From Chroogloeocystis siderophila 5.2 s.c.1 (lineage in GTDB: Bacteria; Cyanobacteriota; Cyanobacteriia; Cyanobacteriales; Chroococcidiopsidaceae), in the NCBI RefSeq assembly GCF_001904655.1, contig NZ_MRCC01000014.1:89791-153790 (forward strand): DNA of 64,000 bases. The letters are read 5' to 3'. Of this stretch, positions 55,454 to 64,000 are shown one piece after another (position 1 is the first letter of the stretch; every line of letters starts with the position of its first letter). A model generated the notes under the pieces. The model saw only the letters and a program-made list of their open reading frames with translations. It did not search any database and was not told the DNA's origin. The translations under genes and the position numbers were made by a program.

Positions 55454-56067
55454 TTAAACACGAGTTAAAATAGGTTGAAATGGTTGCAGTAAAATTCCTA
55501 AAATTTTCTCAACTTCTTTAATATGGTATTCAATTTTGTCGATATAAACCATAGTTTCTTCTAAAATAAAAAACTTCCAATTAGTTCCCGTAGTTACCGC
55601 GCCATAGATACGTTCAACTTCATTTCCTTGATTTTTTGGCTAAAGTATTGAGCCGCTACCATTGCTGCAACACAGTGACCAAGCGCACCGATAATATCTT
55701 CTTTTGCCTCAAAAATGATCATTACAGGAGCCGTAATAAATAATTGCTCTTGAGAACCACTTATGATGTAGTCACAACAACCTTGTAACCCTTTACTAGG
55801 AGCGACATTAAATTCGTTTTCAGAAAATAAAGATATCTGATTATTTAAGAATCTTCTTACTTCTGCTAAAAGTAGTGCAATTAAAAACTCTGATCTAGCT
55901 TTTTCTGGAGAAATAGAGGTCGCCAAAGGAATATAATTGCATAAAAGAACTCTCAATGTTTATGATGGTAAAACTGGCTTGCTGTCAGCAAACAAGTTAC
56001 GACTTTCATCTAGTGTTAAGTCAAACTCTTTTTTAACCTTAGCAAGACTGACATCGCTATACGCCAT
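55454..56067 (-). pseudogene. cyanobacterial conserved protein, stop plus frameshift
   Basis: ATG 56067 opens MAYSDVSLAKVKKEFDLTL, stops at TAA 55962-55960, and continues in the same frame with VLLCNYIPLATSISPEKARSEFLIA and GCCDYIISGSQEQLFITAPVMIIFEAKED. In the A/T homopolymer at 55632-55637 the frame shifts and the alternative reading continues NQGNEVERIYGAVTTGTNWKFFILE to the natural stop at 55454-55456. The whole is about 200 codons of a family common in cyanobacteria but without known function; similar proteins have a PD-(D/E)XK-like core around IIFEAK. Repairing one stop and one base would restore it. Confidence 0.8.
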
Positions 56068-56156
56068 CTTCGAGAATCTCTAATTTTAAAAACTTAACAA
56101 TTTCAATCTAGTCAGAAATTGAACCATTTTACTACATATCTTCACTGGATACTTAC

Positions 56157-56561
56157 TTATAGATTGATCGAAATAGCTTCCACAGGACAAGTAGGGATAC
56201 ACTGTTCGCAGACAATGCAGCGCGATCGCGTGAATGTGAGACGATACGTTTGGGGGTCGAGCGTTAAGGCTTCGGTGGGACAAACACCCGTACACAAGCC
56301 ACAATCAACGCAGCTATCTTGATCGATAACGATTTCTGTGACACTTTGCGAGACATGAATATGCAGTGATCGCATCCATTCAATCGCCGCATCAAGCTGA
56401 TCGATATCGCCGGATAGTTCAACAACGAGTTTACCAACTTGATTTGGGGCTACTTGGGCGCGGATAATATTTGCTGCCACGTTAAAATCTTTTGCTAGGC
56501 GATAAGTAACAGGCATTTGTACCGCGCGTTTAGGAAAGGTCAGCGTAACTCGCTTTTTCAT
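56157..56561 (-). CDS. NIL-domain 2x[4Fe-4S] ferredoxin
   Basis: 134 residues. An N-terminal NIL domain (about residues 1-72: VTLTFPKRAVQMPVTYRLAKDFNV, GKLVVELSGD) is fused to a ferredoxin domain with two cluster motifs, CVDCGLCTGVC and CIVCEQCIPTC. The NIL domain usually binds a small ligand or thiol in methionine/sulfur pathways. Such fusions take part in sulfur transfer or electron delivery; the exact partner is not evident. Confidence 0.9.
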   Translation of the reverse strand: MKKRVTLTFPKRAVQMPVTYRLAKDFNVAANIIRAQVAPNQVGKLVVELSGDIDQLDAAIEWMRSLHIHVSQSVTEIVIDQDSCVDCGLCTGVCPTEALTLDPQTYRLTFTRSRCIVCEQCIPTCPVEAISINL

Positions 56562-56679
56562 GACTTCAAATTTATGGTGTCATTCACTCTAGTGTAGCGA
56601 TGCGAGGAAAGACTAGAGGTTGTCGCGGCTTCGGTTACACTGAAATTATTATGCCTGAACAAGTTTTAAGCAAAATCTT

Positions 56680-57252
56680 ATGAGTGTGAGTTCACCAGAA
56701 GCGAATACTGGAAAGCGCGTGAGAAATTTTTTAATTGTCTTAGTGGCGATCGCGCTGAGTGTCGCCTTAGTTTTAGGCTTGAGAAATCAAACAAGTGCGG
56801 TTTCGTTGACACATCTTGACGAAGAGTCAGTACCGCTAGAAGTAGCGCTAAGTAACGGTAAACCCTCGCTAATCGAATTTTATGCGAATTGGTGTACTAG
56901 CTGTCAGGCAATGGCACCAGATATGGCACAACTCAAGCAGGAGTATGGAGAATCGGTTAACTTTGTGATGCTGAATGTCGATAATAGCAAGTGGTTGCCG
57001 GAGATTTTAACGTATCGCGTTGATGGCATTCCACATTTTGTGTTTTTGAATAAAGCAGGCGAAGCGATCGCGCAAAGCATTGGCGAACAACCTCGTATGG
57101 TTATGGCAACGAATTTAGATGCTTTAGTTGCTGAGTCACCGCTACCTTACGCCCAACGTAGCAGCGGTCAAGTTTCTAAGTTTACTGCACCTGTCACACC
57201 AGCAGATAATGCAGACGATCCGCGACTGCACAGTAGTCAAGTCGTCAATTAG
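56680..57252 (+). CDS. txlA: membrane-anchored thioredoxin-like protein (TxlA/HCF164 type)
   Basis: 190 residues. A basic N terminus is followed by a membrane span (LIVLVAIALSVALVLGL) and a thioredoxin domain (about residues 45-155) with the redox site WCTSCQ and the cis-Pro in VDGIPHFVF. The topology and the WCTSC site match the cyanobacterial TxlA and chloroplast HCF164 proteins, which supply reducing power across the thylakoid membrane for cytochrome assembly. The C-terminal tail is disordered. A conserved CNNM gene follows on the same strand. Confidence 0.85.
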   Translation: MSVSSPEANTGKRVRNFLIVLVAIALSVALVLGLRNQTSAVSLTHLDEESVPLEVALSNGKPSLIEFYANWCTSCQAMAPDMAQLKQEYGESVNFVMLNVDNSKWLPEILTYRVDGIPHFVFLNKAGEAIAQSIGEQPRMVMATNLDALVAESPLPYAQRSSGQVSKFTAPVTPADNADDPRLHSSQVVN

Positions 57253-57310
57253 AATATTTTCAATACTATTGCAGGCAAATTTCTAGTTTGTCTGCGACAA
57301 ATCAAATAAT

Positions 57311-58372
57311 ATGCTAACGCTGGCAATCATTGTCCTTGTCATTCTTACTGGTTCAGCATTTTGCTCTGGTGTAGAAACTGCGCTACTATCGATATCGACA
57401 ATTCGGGTGCGTCAGTTAGCACAGAGTAATATTCCTTCAGCGATCGCACTACTGTCGATTAAAGAGAAAATTAGTCGTCCGATTGCAACAATTGTCATTC
57501 TCAATAATATATTCAACATCGTTGGGAGCATTGTTATCGGTAGTGTTGCAACCAATGTTTTAGGAAACGCCTGGTTAGGAATTTTTTCGGCAATTCTCAC
57601 GTTTCTAATTATTATTTTTGGTGAAATTGTTCCTAAAACTGTTGGGGAAAGATACGCTGAACCAATTTCTTTACTTGCAGCAGTACCTGTTAGAGGGCTG
57701 ACTTTTTTATTAAAACCTTTAGTTTGGATTGTTGAAAAAGCGACACAGCCTTTTACTAAGGGTAAAAGAAGACCAACCACCAATGAAGCGGAAATTAAAT
57801 TATTAGCAAATATTGGCTATCAAGAAGGCATTATTGAAGACGATGAAGCTGAAATGATTCAGCGCGTCTTTCGGTTAAATGACCTCACGGCTGCGGATTT
57901 AATGACCCCGCGAACCATTGTCACATATTTATCAGGCGCTCTCACATTAGGAGAGTGCAAAAGAGAAATTATTGCTTCACAACATACGCGGATTATTGTA
58001 GTAGGAGAATCTATTGACCAAGTTTTAGGATTTGCGCTTAAACAAAAGTTGCTAGCAGCAATGGTTGAAGGAAATAATGACCAAAAAATTGCGAGTCTCA
58101 CGCGTAAAGTCCGCTTTGTTCCTGAGACGATTCGAGCAGATAAATTGCTCAAAAACTTTCTAGAAGCGCGCGAACATTTAGCAGTTGTTGTTGATGAGTA
58201 CGGTAATGTTGCAGGAGTTGTAACTTTAGAAGATGTGCTAGAAGTGCTAACTGGAGAGATTGTAGATGAAACAGATCGTATTATCGATCTTCAAGAAACT
58301 GCCCGAAAAAAACGGGAACGAATGTTACAGTTCAGGTTTTTTGGGAATAAATCTACGAAGAAAAAACCTTAA
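57311..58372 (+). CDS. CNNM/HlyC-CorC family transporter-like protein
   Basis: 353 residues. A DUF21 membrane domain with four spans (about 1-150: FCSGVETALLSISTIRVRQLA, FGEIVPKTVGERYA) is followed by paired CBS domains (about 190-320: RTIVTYLSGALTLGECKREI, LAVVVDEYGNVAGVVTLEDVLEVLTGEI). The usual C-terminal CorC/HlyC domain is reduced to a short tail. Family members move Mg2+ or other divalent ions; the specific ion here is not known. Confidence 0.9.
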   Translation: MLTLAIIVLVILTGSAFCSGVETALLSISTIRVRQLAQSNIPSAIALLSIKEKISRPIATIVILNNIFNIVGSIVIGSVATNVLGNAWLGIFSAILTFLIIIFGEIVPKTVGERYAEPISLLAAVPVRGLTFLLKPLVWIVEKATQPFTKGKRRPTTNEAEIKLLANIGYQEGIIEDDEAEMIQRVFRLNDLTAADLMTPRTIVTYLSGALTLGECKREIIASQHTRIIVVGESIDQVLGFALKQKLLAAMVEGNNDQKIASLTRKVRFVPETIRADKLLKNFLEAREHLAVVVDEYGNVAGVVTLEDVLEVLTGEIVDETDRIIDLQETARKKRERMLQFRFFGNKSTKKKP

Positions 58373-58426
58373 TTTCACTTGTTGATAATCAAAACTTTTA
58401 AAGCGCTTTTAAATTACTATTATGAC

Positions 58427-58645
58427 TTATCTTAAGAGATCGTCATATACTACTATTCTTGGATAAATTAATAGGAAAAATCCCATCCACGTTAGTACAG
58501 GAATAGCGACAAGGATCGTTAACCAAAGAGTTTGAAATAGAATCCAACTACCGCTGATGAGTGTCACTCCAGTTAGTAAGATTGACCAAGGCTGACACCA
58601 CCAGGGTTTATAGTTCCAGACACTAACAGTTTTTTGCTCGGACAT
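58427..58645 (-). CDS. DUF6737-type small membrane protein
   Basis: About 72 residues from ATG 58645 (MSEQKTVSVWNYKPWWCQPW). The two hydrophobic segments (ILLTGVTLISGSWILF and LWLTILVAIPVLTWMGFFLLIYP) form a membrane hairpin. The WNYKPWWCQPWSI start is conserved in a cyanobacterial family of unknown role. A Met four codons upstream could also be used. Confidence 0.8.
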   Translation of the reverse strand: MSEQKTVSVWNYKPWWCQPWSILLTGVTLISGSWILFQTLWLTILVAIPVLTWMGFFLLIYPRIVVYDDLLR

Positions 58646-58784
58646 TGCAGCGATCACAACAGGACTCTTGCATAGTTATATCATTTTGATGCAAAACTTT
58701 ATATGCGATTAAGAGCGATTTATAAGGATTTTTGCAAAAATCTTTTGTAGTAACAAGTGAACTAGTGGAACTTGACTACTTTCT

Positions 58785-60044
58785 ATGACAGACGCTTTAC
58801 ACACCCTGACATTTGAAAACCCTCATCGTCCTTTGTGGTTGCGCGGAGTAAACTGGGCAGGAGAAACGCTAAAACAGAATAAAATTTCGTTAGTTAACCT
58901 TGCAGAAGCATCACTGTTGACTGCTGCAACTCGGAAAACTGGATTAGCTGACTGGGGAGATGAAAGTTTTCGGCTTCCACTACAGATGCTACTCAAATCT
59001 TTAGAAGAAGACGCTGAACTTACCTTATTTGGGCGCTATTTTATGCGCAAGTTGTGTATTCAACTGCTGATCAATCGGTTGCGTATTCAAGAAGATATCA
59101 AATGTTATCCTGAAATACGACAAGTAGCGATCGCGCGACCATTATTTATTCTAGGAATGCCCAGAACTGGAACTACGTTACTTCATAATTTGTTAGCGCA
59201 AGATCCTGCAAGTCGCTGGTTACATTTGTGGGAAATGGCAAGCCCTTCACCACCGCCTGAGTACCACAACCGCCATAGCGATCCGCGAATTCAAAAGGTA
59301 GAAAAACTCGTTCAACGATATAATGCTTTAGCACCGCAACTGGCGACAGCACACAACTTGAATCCTCATAGACCTGAAGAATGTAATCCTTTGTTTGAGC
59401 ATGAATTTGCTAGCTTAATATTTGAGATTCGGGCGAATGTGGAGAGTTATGCCGCATGGATGGAAACTTATGATATGCTCAAAGCGTATCAATTTTATCG
59501 CCAGCAGTTGCAACTTTTAGCATGGCACTATCCGCCAGATAGTCATTGGGTATTCAAAGCACCAGCGCATATATTTTATTTAGATACATTGATTAAAGTT
59601 TTTCCTGATGCTTGCATCGTGCAAACACACCGCGATCCGCTGAAAGTACTTCCTTCAATATGCAGTTTAACGGCGATTGTGCGCGGAATTTATAGCGATC
59701 GCATCGAACTAAAAACCTTAGGAAACTACTGGAGCGATCGCATAGCTAAAGCTTTAAAACGCGAGATGCAAGTCCGCGATTCTCAAGCGCCTTCGCGCTT
59801 CTATGATGTAGAATACCACAACCTTGTGCAAGATCCGATTGGGACAGTACGCCAGATCTATGCGAATTTTGGTTATGGTTTTAATCTCCAAATGGCAGAA
59901 AATATTCAAACTTGGCTGGCGCGAAACCCTCAGCATAAGCATGGAGTGCATCGGTACTCTTTAGATCAGTTTGGGCTCGATCCTGAAAAGGTAAACGATC
60001 AATTCGAGCAATACTGTGACAGATTCAATGTTAAGCGCGAGTAA
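58785..60044 (+). CDS. sulfotransferase family protein
   Basis: 419 residues. The PAPS-binding loop is FILGMPRTGTTLLHNLLA near residue 119, and the 3'-phosphate site RDPLKVLPSICS is near residue 285. It has the longer form of the Sulfotransfer_3 group, whose members act on lipids, polysaccharides or small molecules. The acceptor is unknown; a role in sulfated polysaccharide would suit cyanobacteria but is only inference. Confidence 0.85.
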   Translation: MTDALHTLTFENPHRPLWLRGVNWAGETLKQNKISLVNLAEASLLTAATRKTGLADWGDESFRLPLQMLLKSLEEDAELTLFGRYFMRKLCIQLLINRLRIQEDIKCYPEIRQVAIARPLFILGMPRTGTTLLHNLLAQDPASRWLHLWEMASPSPPPEYHNRHSDPRIQKVEKLVQRYNALAPQLATAHNLNPHRPEECNPLFEHEFASLIFEIRANVESYAAWMETYDMLKAYQFYRQQLQLLAWHYPPDSHWVFKAPAHIFYLDTLIKVFPDACIVQTHRDPLKVLPSICSLTAIVRGIYSDRIELKTLGNYWSDRIAKALKREMQVRDSQAPSRFYDVEYHNLVQDPIGTVRQIYANFGYGFNLQMAENIQTWLARNPQHKHGVHRYSLDQFGLDPEKVNDQFEQYCDRFNVKRE

Positions 60045-60061
60045 GTTGCAGCGGTCGCACT

Positions 60062-60670
60062 TTATGTTTCAGAACCTGAACTGTTGTGTTGCGCATCCGC
60101 AGGTTCAAACTTAACTTTATTGTATAAATCGAGGAGGGAAATCTCAAAAGGGACTGTTGTTAAAGCAACGGCTTCATCTTCTTGATCGTACTCGCGCAGT
60201 TCCCAGCGTTTTTTTCCTGTTTGCGAAAGGTGATCGATGTGGATTGAGTTTTGATCGATGAGTAAGTACTCTTGGAAAGAAGCGATCGTTCGATAAGCAC
60301 GAAATTTTTCTTCGCGATCATAACCTTGAGTCGATTCTGATAAGACTTCGACAATAACGCGCGGATTAGTAATTGTGTCTGTACGGTTATTGTAATACTC
60401 TGGTTCTCCAGCTATCACCATAACATCTGGATAGGTGTAAAACCGCTTGTCGGGTATCCACAACCGGACATTTCCGATAAAAACTTCGTAGTTTTGCTGC
60501 CTAAACGCAAAATTTAGTGCAGTATATAAATTACCTGCAATTCGATTATGCTTTGTTGAACCGCCTGCCATTGGAACTATTTGCCCATCGAGATATTCAC
60601 TTTTGAATTCAGCAGCCTCCTCTAACTTCAAGTATTCCTCTGGAGTGTAGTAGCGCTGTTCTGTTTGCAT
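60062..60670 (-). CDS. Uma2 (DUF820) family protein, intact
   Basis: 202 residues from ATG 60670. All family landmarks are present: YTPEEYLKLEEAAEFKSEYLDGQIVPMAGGS, YTYPDVMVIAG, and PRVIVEVLSESTQGYDREEKF, which hold the nuclease-like Asp and Glu and the Lys of the fold. With the copies at 3841, 28542 and 32539, it is one of four Uma2 genes here, and one of only two that are whole. Function unknown. Confidence 0.9.
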   Translation of the reverse strand: MQTEQRYYTPEEYLKLEEAAEFKSEYLDGQIVPMAGGSTKHNRIAGNLYTALNFAFRQQNYEVFIGNVRLWIPDKRFYTYPDVMVIAGEPEYYNNRTDTITNPRVIVEVLSESTQGYDREEKFRAYRTIASFQEYLLIDQNSIHIDHLSQTGKKRWELREYDQEDEAVALTTVPFEISLLDLYNKVKFEPADAQHNSSGSET

Positions 60671-60742
60671 AATCTCAAGCAAAGTTTGTTAGTGTCGCGA
60701 CGAATCGTTATCCCACATTTTAGCGTTTCGCATAAAATAATA

Positions 60743-61807
60743 CTAATGTACTAACTCGCGCACTAACTTCGCCAATCTTTCCGCACTATCAGGAACTGCT
60801 ATTTTTTCCGCAGCAGCAGCCATTTTTTGTAATTCGCTGGGTGAGTGTAATAATTCCAACACTTGACGTTGTAACACTTCAGGAGTTAATTCTTTTTGGC
60901 GAAATACGATCGCTGCACCGGATGCAGCTAAAACTTGGGCATTGTAGAATTGATGGTCTTCCGCAGCTGCTGGGAAGGGAATAAAAATTGCAGGTTTGCA
61001 AGTCATTGCTAACTCGGTGACAGTACCAGCCCCCGATCGCCCAATCGCTAAATTTGCTCTGTGCAGCAAACTTGCCATGTTGTCGTAAAAAGGTAGCGGA
61101 AAATACTGCGGATGTTGCAGACTTGCGACATCAGGATCGTTGTTTCCTGTCAAATGTACAATCCACACGCCAGCGTCAAACCATGCAGGTGCGCATTGGC
61201 GGATAATTTGATTAACTGCAACCGCACCTTGGCTACCGCCAACAACAATAACCAGAAAAGCATCGTCGGGGATGGGGAGATCAAGCGGAGGTAATTGTTT
61301 CTTTGCACTTAAAAACTGCGATCGCACAGGTGTCCCTGTATAAATTGTGTTAATTCGTGGTAAGTACTGGGCTGCGGGTTCAAATCCCAGTGCGACAGCC
61401 GTACAAAACGAGCTAAAAAAGCGCGTAACTTTTCCAGGAATCGCGTTAGATTCGTGGAGAATCGCCGGAATTCCGAGCGATCGCGCCGCAAGCACAGCAG
61501 GGGCGGCGATGTAACCGCCAGTTGTGAAGACACCTTGAAATGCGCCTTGTTGTAATACCTGGCGTACTTGAAAAACAGAAGTCGCAATTTTACTCAGATT
61601 ACGTAGCGTGTTCAAACCCAAGCGCTCTTGAAATCCTGCAACTGAGATTTTATGAAGTGGATATTGTGCGGGAACTAACTGCGTTTCTAAGCGGTCGGGA
61701 ACGCCCAACCACTCAATTTCGTAATCTGGCAGTTGTTCAGCTAGCGCGATCGCGGGAAACAGATGTCCGCCAGTACCACTCGCCGCAATTAATAATTTTG
61801 TTGCCAT
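60743..61807 (-). CDS. murG: UDP-N-acetylglucosamine transferase MurG
   Basis: 354 residues. Makes lipid II from lipid I in peptidoglycan synthesis at the inner membrane face. The three G-loop motifs are AASGTGGHLFPA (residues 8-19), VFTTGGYIAAP and VVGGSQGA. The C-terminal domain has GRSGAGTVTELAMTCKPAIFIPFP, which binds UDP-GlcNAc. Length is standard. Confidence 0.97.
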   Translation of the reverse strand: MATKLLIAASGTGGHLFPAIALAEQLPDYEIEWLGVPDRLETQLVPAQYPLHKISVAGFQERLGLNTLRNLSKIATSVFQVRQVLQQGAFQGVFTTGGYIAAPAVLAARSLGIPAILHESNAIPGKVTRFFSSFCTAVALGFEPAAQYLPRINTIYTGTPVRSQFLSAKKQLPPLDLPIPDDAFLVIVVGGSQGAVAVNQIIRQCAPAWFDAGVWIVHLTGNNDPDVASLQHPQYFPLPFYDNMASLLHRANLAIGRSGAGTVTELAMTCKPAIFIPFPAAAEDHQFYNAQVLAASGAAIVFRQKELTPEVLQRQVLELLHSPSELQKMAAAAEKIAVPDSAERLAKLVRELVH

Positions 61808-61925
61808 TGAGTTACCAAGTCAACGCCCAGGTTAGCTTAAGATGAAACAATTAACTGTTTTATAGTAATCAAATATCAAGCTATCACCGATGCGTAACTT
61901 TATGCTTTTTTTAAGCGGCTTCCAC

Positions 61926-62750
61926 ATGATTTTTCAAAAAAATAAGTTGTCAACGAACAATTGGCTAGCACTTTTGTTAATCACTTTAGGTTTAGTGCTA
62001 CAATCGCACCGCACTCAAGCGCAAACAACACCCGCCGCGCCTCCCGTACTGACAAACTTGCTAGCACGCATTGATGCAGCTGCTAACGCGCATAATCCTC
62101 AAGCCGTAATACAATACTATGGAACTAATTTCACCCATACCGACGGCTTAACACGCCAAACTATGGCGCAGTCATTAACGCAACTTTGGCAACGCTACCC
62201 GCAACTGAGATATACAACACGCGTTGAATCTTGGAAGCCAGAGGGACGCGCGATCATTGCTGAGACAATTACAAATATTAGCGGTAGTCAGGTGCAGGAC
62301 AATCGCAATTTACTGTTCAATGCAACGATTCGATCACGACAGCGAGTTGAAAATGACAGAATTGTTCGCCAAGATATTTTATGGGAACGCAGCTTATTAA
62401 GGGCTGGTGCGAAGCCACCGACAATCGAGGTAAGATTGCCGCAACAAGTCAAAGCCGGACAACTGTTTAACTTTGATGCGATCGTCCAAGAACCGCTTGG
62501 TGATGACTATCTCTTAGGCGCAGTCATTGAGGAACCAATAAAGCCAGGAAGCTATTTAAATCCCATACCCGTTGATTTGGAATTACTTTCTGCTGGCGGT
62601 ATTTTTAAACAAGGTCGCGCGCCAGCTGCTGGAAATAATCGTTGGATTTCTGCGATCATTGTTCGGGGTGATGGAATGACAATGGTTACTCAACGCCTGC
62701 AAATTGTTAGCGGAAATACTGCAAGTAATACTCAATCACCAGCAAAATAA
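61926..62750 (+). CDS. secreted NTF2-like protein
   Basis: About 274 residues. A signal peptide (NNWLALLLITLGLVLQSHRTQAQ) is followed by an SnoaL/NTF2-like cone domain (about residues 40-160: LARIDAAANAHNPQAVIQYYGTNFTHTDG, WQRYPQLRYTTRVESW), then a beta-rich C-terminal part. It should act in the periplasm. No catalytic residues can be named. The start at 61926 is preferred; ATG 61890 would add 12 residues before the signal peptide. Divergent from murG. Confidence 0.75.
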   Translation: MIFQKNKLSTNNWLALLLITLGLVLQSHRTQAQTTPAAPPVLTNLLARIDAAANAHNPQAVIQYYGTNFTHTDGLTRQTMAQSLTQLWQRYPQLRYTTRVESWKPEGRAIIAETITNISGSQVQDNRNLLFNATIRSRQRVENDRIVRQDILWERSLLRAGAKPPTIEVRLPQQVKAGQLFNFDAIVQEPLGDDYLLGAVIEEPIKPGSYLNPIPVDLELLSAGGIFKQGRAPAAGNNRWISAIIVRGDGMTMVTQRLQIVSGNTASNTQSPAK

Positions 62751-62776
62751 ACGTCATTGTTTAATCAGCGTTTAGT

Positions 62777-62860
62777 ATGTTTCTAGCGCGAATTGTTTTA
62801 ATTACTGGTGCAAGTTTTGGTATACTACTTGTACCAGGATTTTTGGACAAGCAGGTGTGA
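62777..62860 (+). CDS. 27-codon frame, doubtful
   Basis: ATG 62777 to TGA 62860 would encode a short hydrophobic peptide (VLITGASFGILLVPGF). No ribosome-binding site is clear and no family comes to mind. It may be the tip of a decayed membrane gene or chance. Confidence 0.2.
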   Translation: MFLARIVLITGASFGILLVPGFLDKQV

Positions 62861-62869
62861 GTTCTTAGG

Positions 62870-63583
62870 TTAGTAAGCTCCTTTACGGGACAAAACAACT
62901 AAAACAGTTTGCCAAAGAATGCGTATATCTAACCACAAGCACCAGTTATTTTGGTATAATAAATCCATCTGTAACATATCTTTAAAAGTTACTTCACTGC
63001 GTCCACTCACTTGCCATAGCCCTGTCACACCTGGTAACATAGCTGCCCGTTGTAACATATTTTCTCTATAGTCATTCATTGCTAAGTAGTAATCTCTTAA
63101 CTGAAGAGGACGAGGACCAACCAAGCTCATACTACCCTGCAAAACGTTAAACAGTTGTGGTAGCTCATCTAAACTCGTCCGGCGCAGAAATTTACCTACA
63201 CGAGTAATGCGTGGATCTTCCTTCATTTTAAATAGAACACCACCTTCGGACTCATTAAGCTGCTCAAGTTCCTTAAGTTTTTCCTCTGCATTCACCTCCA
63301 TTGTCCGAAACTTCCAGATTACAAAAGTTTTCTCACCTCGTCCCATTCGATACTGACGAAAGAAAATAGGTCCTTTTGAATCTAGACGAATGAGTAAGGC
63401 GATCGTCAATAAAAGTGGACTCAAAAGCACTACACCTAACCCAGCACCACAGAAATCAATGATTCTTTTACCAACAAATTGAACTGTATAGAACCATGAT
63501 CGTGCTTGCAGAATTTGGTCTGAGTACAAAGAGCTTACACGCACTTCGGAACTTGCACTTGGAATAAAATTTGGGGAAGACAT
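62870..63583 (-). CDS. undecaprenyl-phosphate sugar-1-phosphate transferase (WbaP/RfbP type)
   Basis: 237 residues. One membrane segment (IIDFCGAGLGVVLLSPLLLTIALLIRL) leads into the cytoplasmic bacterial-sugar-transferase domain, with SKGPIFFRQYRMGRG, FVIWKFRTME, RITRVGKFLRRTSLDELPQLFNVLQGSMSLVGPRP and the C-terminal LPGVTGLWQVSGRSEV. These match the reentrant-helix phosphoglycosyl transferases that start exopolysaccharide repeat units on undecaprenyl phosphate. The Asp-Glu catalytic pair lies in SLDELPQ. The sugar is undefined. Its neighbours on the minus side are outside the window. Confidence 0.9.
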   Translation of the reverse strand: MSSPNFIPSASSEVRVSSLYSDQILQARSWFYTVQFVGKRIIDFCGAGLGVVLLSPLLLTIALLIRLDSKGPIFFRQYRMGRGEKTFVIWKFRTMEVNAEEKLKELEQLNESEGGVLFKMKEDPRITRVGKFLRRTSLDELPQLFNVLQGSMSLVGPRPLQLRDYYLAMNDYRENMLQRAAMLPGVTGLWQVSGRSEVTFKDMLQMDLLYQNNWCLWLDIRILWQTVLVVLSRKGAY

Positions 63584-64000
63584 GTCTATCTCCAGGAAAA
63601 ATGCACGGTCAATGTGTTAAAATAACCACAAGAGTTTTCGATGCTCGATACGTTTCCCTGTTGTTAGCTAGGCTAGGTGAAATTAGCACTAGCGCTTAAC
63701 AAAGTAAGACTTCTTAAGTCACAAAATAATTCTGCGTTAGTCCTTAAACCAGGTGAATTTAAACCACCATGTAAGTAGCTTTTACTTACTCCAAGGCAAC
63801 TCAAAATGCCTCTTATTTAAGAGGAGATAGGATTAGTATTCTTAAGTACTTAGCTCAATGAGAAATTGATACAGAAGTATCTAGTTTTATCAACCTAATA
63901 AGGGCAGTTTCCTTCTCGGCGAAAGAATGTTAAGCATAGCTTGCTACAACGGTCTGTTCCAACAAAGCCCAAGAAGCATCTTTAGCAGAGATCTCACTGA
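63584..64000. other. leader of the sugar transferase gene
   Basis: 417 bases with no coding frame I can support. Two small perfect hairpins are present: GTAAGTA...TACTTAC at 63771-63789 and CCTCTTA-TT-TAAGAGG at 63809-63824. Either could be regulatory or part of a repeat. No polysaccharide-operon JUMPstart sequence was found. Confidence 0.4.

Noticed and set aside
63771..63789. GTAAGTA/TACTTAC hairpin similar to the TetR operator arms
   Set aside because: Arms are in opposite order to ACTTAC-GTAAGT with a different spacer, so likely coincidence.

Overview
The window is a chromosomal segment of a cyanobacterium. The octamer GCGATCGC (HIP1) recurs on both strands in genes and gaps. The gene content fits: a cyanobacterial SLH/OprB-type porin, a fused binding-protein/permease for amino acids, GlcD/GlcE, an ArsM/ArsS pair, the TIGR02587/TIGR02588 pair, and several Uma2 (DUF820) proteins. 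Sucrose synthase and two lipoproteins, one with an LEA-like amphipathic repeat, would suit a desiccation- or salt-tolerant species, but that is inference. I see no rRNA, tRNA, CRISPR array or prophage.

Layout. 1-2.3 kb: sucrose synthase, cut by the window edge. 2.3-4.5 kb: decayed DNA with an MHYT-GGDEF-EAL remnant and a Uma2 gene with an in-frame stop. 4.5-14.2 kb: cupin, Ser/Thr kinase, SfsA, second cupin, glucose-6-phosphate isomerase, a branched-chain/neutral amino acid permease and ATPase, a frameshifted DUF4304-like gene, and an outer-membrane porin. 14.3-18.6 kb: metallo-hydrolase, a TetR repressor divergent from an oxidoreductase with two perfect tandem operators between them, a desaturase, and a GAF protein. 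18.6-25.4 kb: a nitrate/taurine-type ABC transporter spread around an isochorismatase-family hydrolase and interrupted by a broken nickel/cobalt exporter and IS5-like debris, then a complete Gln/basic-amino-acid transporter. 25.5-32.5 kb: gyrB, miaA, Uma2, glcD, glcE. 32.5-40 kb: a Uma2 fragment joined to IS-like sequence, an unknown helical protein, a flippase-like membrane protein, two paralogous lipoproteins, larC, and a Sua5/YciO protein.

40-47.9 kb: LCP transferase, TPR protein, DUF924, a glycine-zipper envelope protein, a compact operon (tandem CobO - 35-residue membrane peptide - TIGR02587 - TIGR02588), and an ABC-2 permease. 48-51.4 kb: an island of decaying conflict-type genes: a STAND/NACHT-like NTPase with at least four lesions, a toxin-antitoxin pair whose VapC toxin has a premature stop, and an ACT-domain fragment. 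51.4-64 kb: purN, an orphan sugar permease, arsM and arsS (arsenosugar synthesis), an IS-like remnant, a broken cyanobacterial gene, NIL-ferredoxin, TxlA-like thioredoxin, CNNM/HlyC protein, DUF6737, sulfotransferase, Uma2, murG, an NTF2-like secreted protein, and a sugar-phosphate transferase.

Two themes stand out. Intact metabolic genes alternate with a high density of broken accessory genes; three of the frameshifts fall in A/T homopolymers, so sequencing error must be excluded, but the in-frame stops are not explained that way. Short palindromic repeats sit between genes and, once, inside a gene (livM); three related hairpins keep pairing through compensatory changes. I do not see a clearly new intact system. 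The best candidates for new biology are the ABC transporter-hydrolase cluster, the operon with the 35-residue peptide, and the hairpin repeats.
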